Shown piece after piece: positions 6,542 through 6,976 of a stretch of DNA of 6,976 nucleotides. The notes beneath the pieces were generated by a model that saw only the letters and a list, made by a program, of their open reading frames with translations, did not search any database and was not told the DNA's origin. Within the stretch, counting starts at the first letter, position 1; each line of letters opens with the position of its first letter. Source of the stretch: an uncultured Ilumatobacter sp. (lineage in GTDB: Bacteria; Actinomycetota; Acidimicrobiia; Acidimicrobiales; Ilumatobacteraceae). The position numbers and the translations under genes are program-made. The stretch lies in contig CALAHA010000322.1 in NCBI GenBank assembly GCA_937891565.1, forward strand, positions 1-6,976. Direction: 5' to 3'.

Positions 6542-6913
6542 GTGCCAACAATCCAACAGCTCGTCCGTCAAGGACGAACTTCCAAAGTCACCAAGTCGAA
6601 GACGCCGGCGCTCAAGGGCTCCCCGCAGCGTCGCGGCGTTTGTACCCGCGTGTACACGACCACCCCGAAGAAGCCGAACTCGGCCCTTCGCAAGGTCGCA
6701 CGTGTGCGTCTGAACTCCGGTATCGAGGTCACGGCCTACATCCCGGGTGAGGGCCACAACCTGCAGGAGCACTCGATCGTGCTCGTCCGTGGCGGTCGTG
6801 TCCGCGACCTACCCGGCGTCCGTTACAAGATCATCCGCGGCGCGCTCGATGCCGTTGGCGTCAAGAACCGCAAGCAGTCCCGCAGCCGTTACGGCGCGAA
6901 GAAGGAAAAGTAG
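6542..6913 (+). CDS. rpsL: 30S ribosomal protein S12
   Basis: Encodes a 123-residue S12, the small-subunit protein at the decoding centre that governs tRNA selection accuracy. It begins with GTG (MPTIQQLVRQGR), preceded by GAGG at a good distance. It aligns without gaps to mycobacterial S12 (124 aa), including CTRVYTTTPKKPNSALRK, YIPGEGHNLQEHS and the ending KNRKQSRSRYGAKKEK. K43 (6668-6670), the main streptomycin-resistance position, is the usual lysine. At residue 88, where most bacteria have lysine in GGRVKDLPGV, this protein has arginine (codon CGC, 6803-6805; GGRVRDLPGV). The following D89, the site methylthiolated in E. coli, is kept. It is first in the str-type operon, with rpsG 8 nt downstream, and is probably transcribed from the promoter at 6377-6405 with a structured leader. 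Confidence 0.98.
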   Translation: MPTIQQLVRQGRTSKVTKSKTPALKGSPQRRGVCTRVYTTTPKKPNSALRKVARVRLNSGIEVTAYIPGEGHNLQEHSIVLVRGGRVRDLPGVRYKIIRGALDAVGVKNRKQSRSRYGAKKEK

Positions 6914-6921
6914 GCTGAACG

Positions 6922-6976
6922 ATGCCTCGTAAAGGTCCCGCTCCCCGCCGCGAACTTGTTGCGGATCCCATCTACA
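6922..6976 (+). CDS. rpsG: 30S ribosomal protein S7 (3' end outside window)
   Basis: Only the first 18 codons are present: MPRKGPAPRRELVADPIY, the typical bacterial S7 N-terminus. S7 nucleates assembly of the 30S head and binds the 3' domain of 16S rRNA. The ATG is 8 nt after the rpsL TAG. A weak purine-rich ribosome site (AAAAGTAGG) overlaps the end of rpsL, which suggests coupled translation. fusA and tuf would be the expected next genes, but they lie beyond the window. Confidence 0.97.
   Translation, partial: MPRKGPAPRRELVADPIY

Noticed and set aside
1..6976. Search for CRISPR arrays, tRNA genes, insertion sequences, toxin-antitoxin or defence genes
   Set aside because: No spaced direct repeats, cloverleaf, transposase motifs, terminal inverted repeats or small paired toxin-antitoxin frames were seen. 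All long real frames are accounted for by five genes.

Overview
The window is ordinary GC-rich actinobacterial chromosome around the RNA polymerase and 'str' ribosomal loci. From left to right it holds the 3' three-quarters of rpoC, an acyl-CoA synthetase (AMP-binding) gene, a convergent gene for a multi-spanning membrane protein of GT-C glycosyltransferase type, rpsL (S12), and the first codons of rpsG (S7). RpoC without the large trigger-loop insertion of Proteobacteria, an S12 that aligns without gaps to the mycobacterial protein, TANNNT-type -10 elements and probable leaderless starts all point to Actinomycetota. The overall style suggests a class such as Acidimicrobiia, but that placement is an inference from memory of related sequences.

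Layout. Bases 2-2896 are rpoC, cut by the left edge. It ends at a strong stem-loop (2917-2952), followed by a second stem-loop (2995-3023) with a slightly T-rich tail. Bases 3062-4627 (or from GTG 3053) encode a FadD-type ligase with a complete set of adenylation motifs. Its stop lies 28 nt from the stop of the opposing membrane-protein gene (6326-4656, minus strand), and a perfect 7-bp hairpin in that gap can serve both. A 215-nt divergent spacer (6327-6541) carries a minus-strand -10 placed for a leaderless transcript. It also carries a plus-strand -35/-10 pair for rpsL and two consecutive hairpins in the predicted rpsL leader. rpsL (6542-6913) and rpsG (6922 to the right edge) are 8 nt apart and clearly one operon.

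Function. rpoC, rpsL and rpsG are core transcription and translation genes. The two genes between them have no evident link to gene expression or to each other (convergent, separately promoted), so they look like cargo in a place where actinobacterial genomes vary. I found no mobile element, CRISPR array, tRNA, toxin-antitoxin or defence module. The points most worth checking are an arginine at S12 position 88, a classical streptomycin-resistance position; the structured rpsL leader; and the uncharacterised GT-C-like membrane protein.
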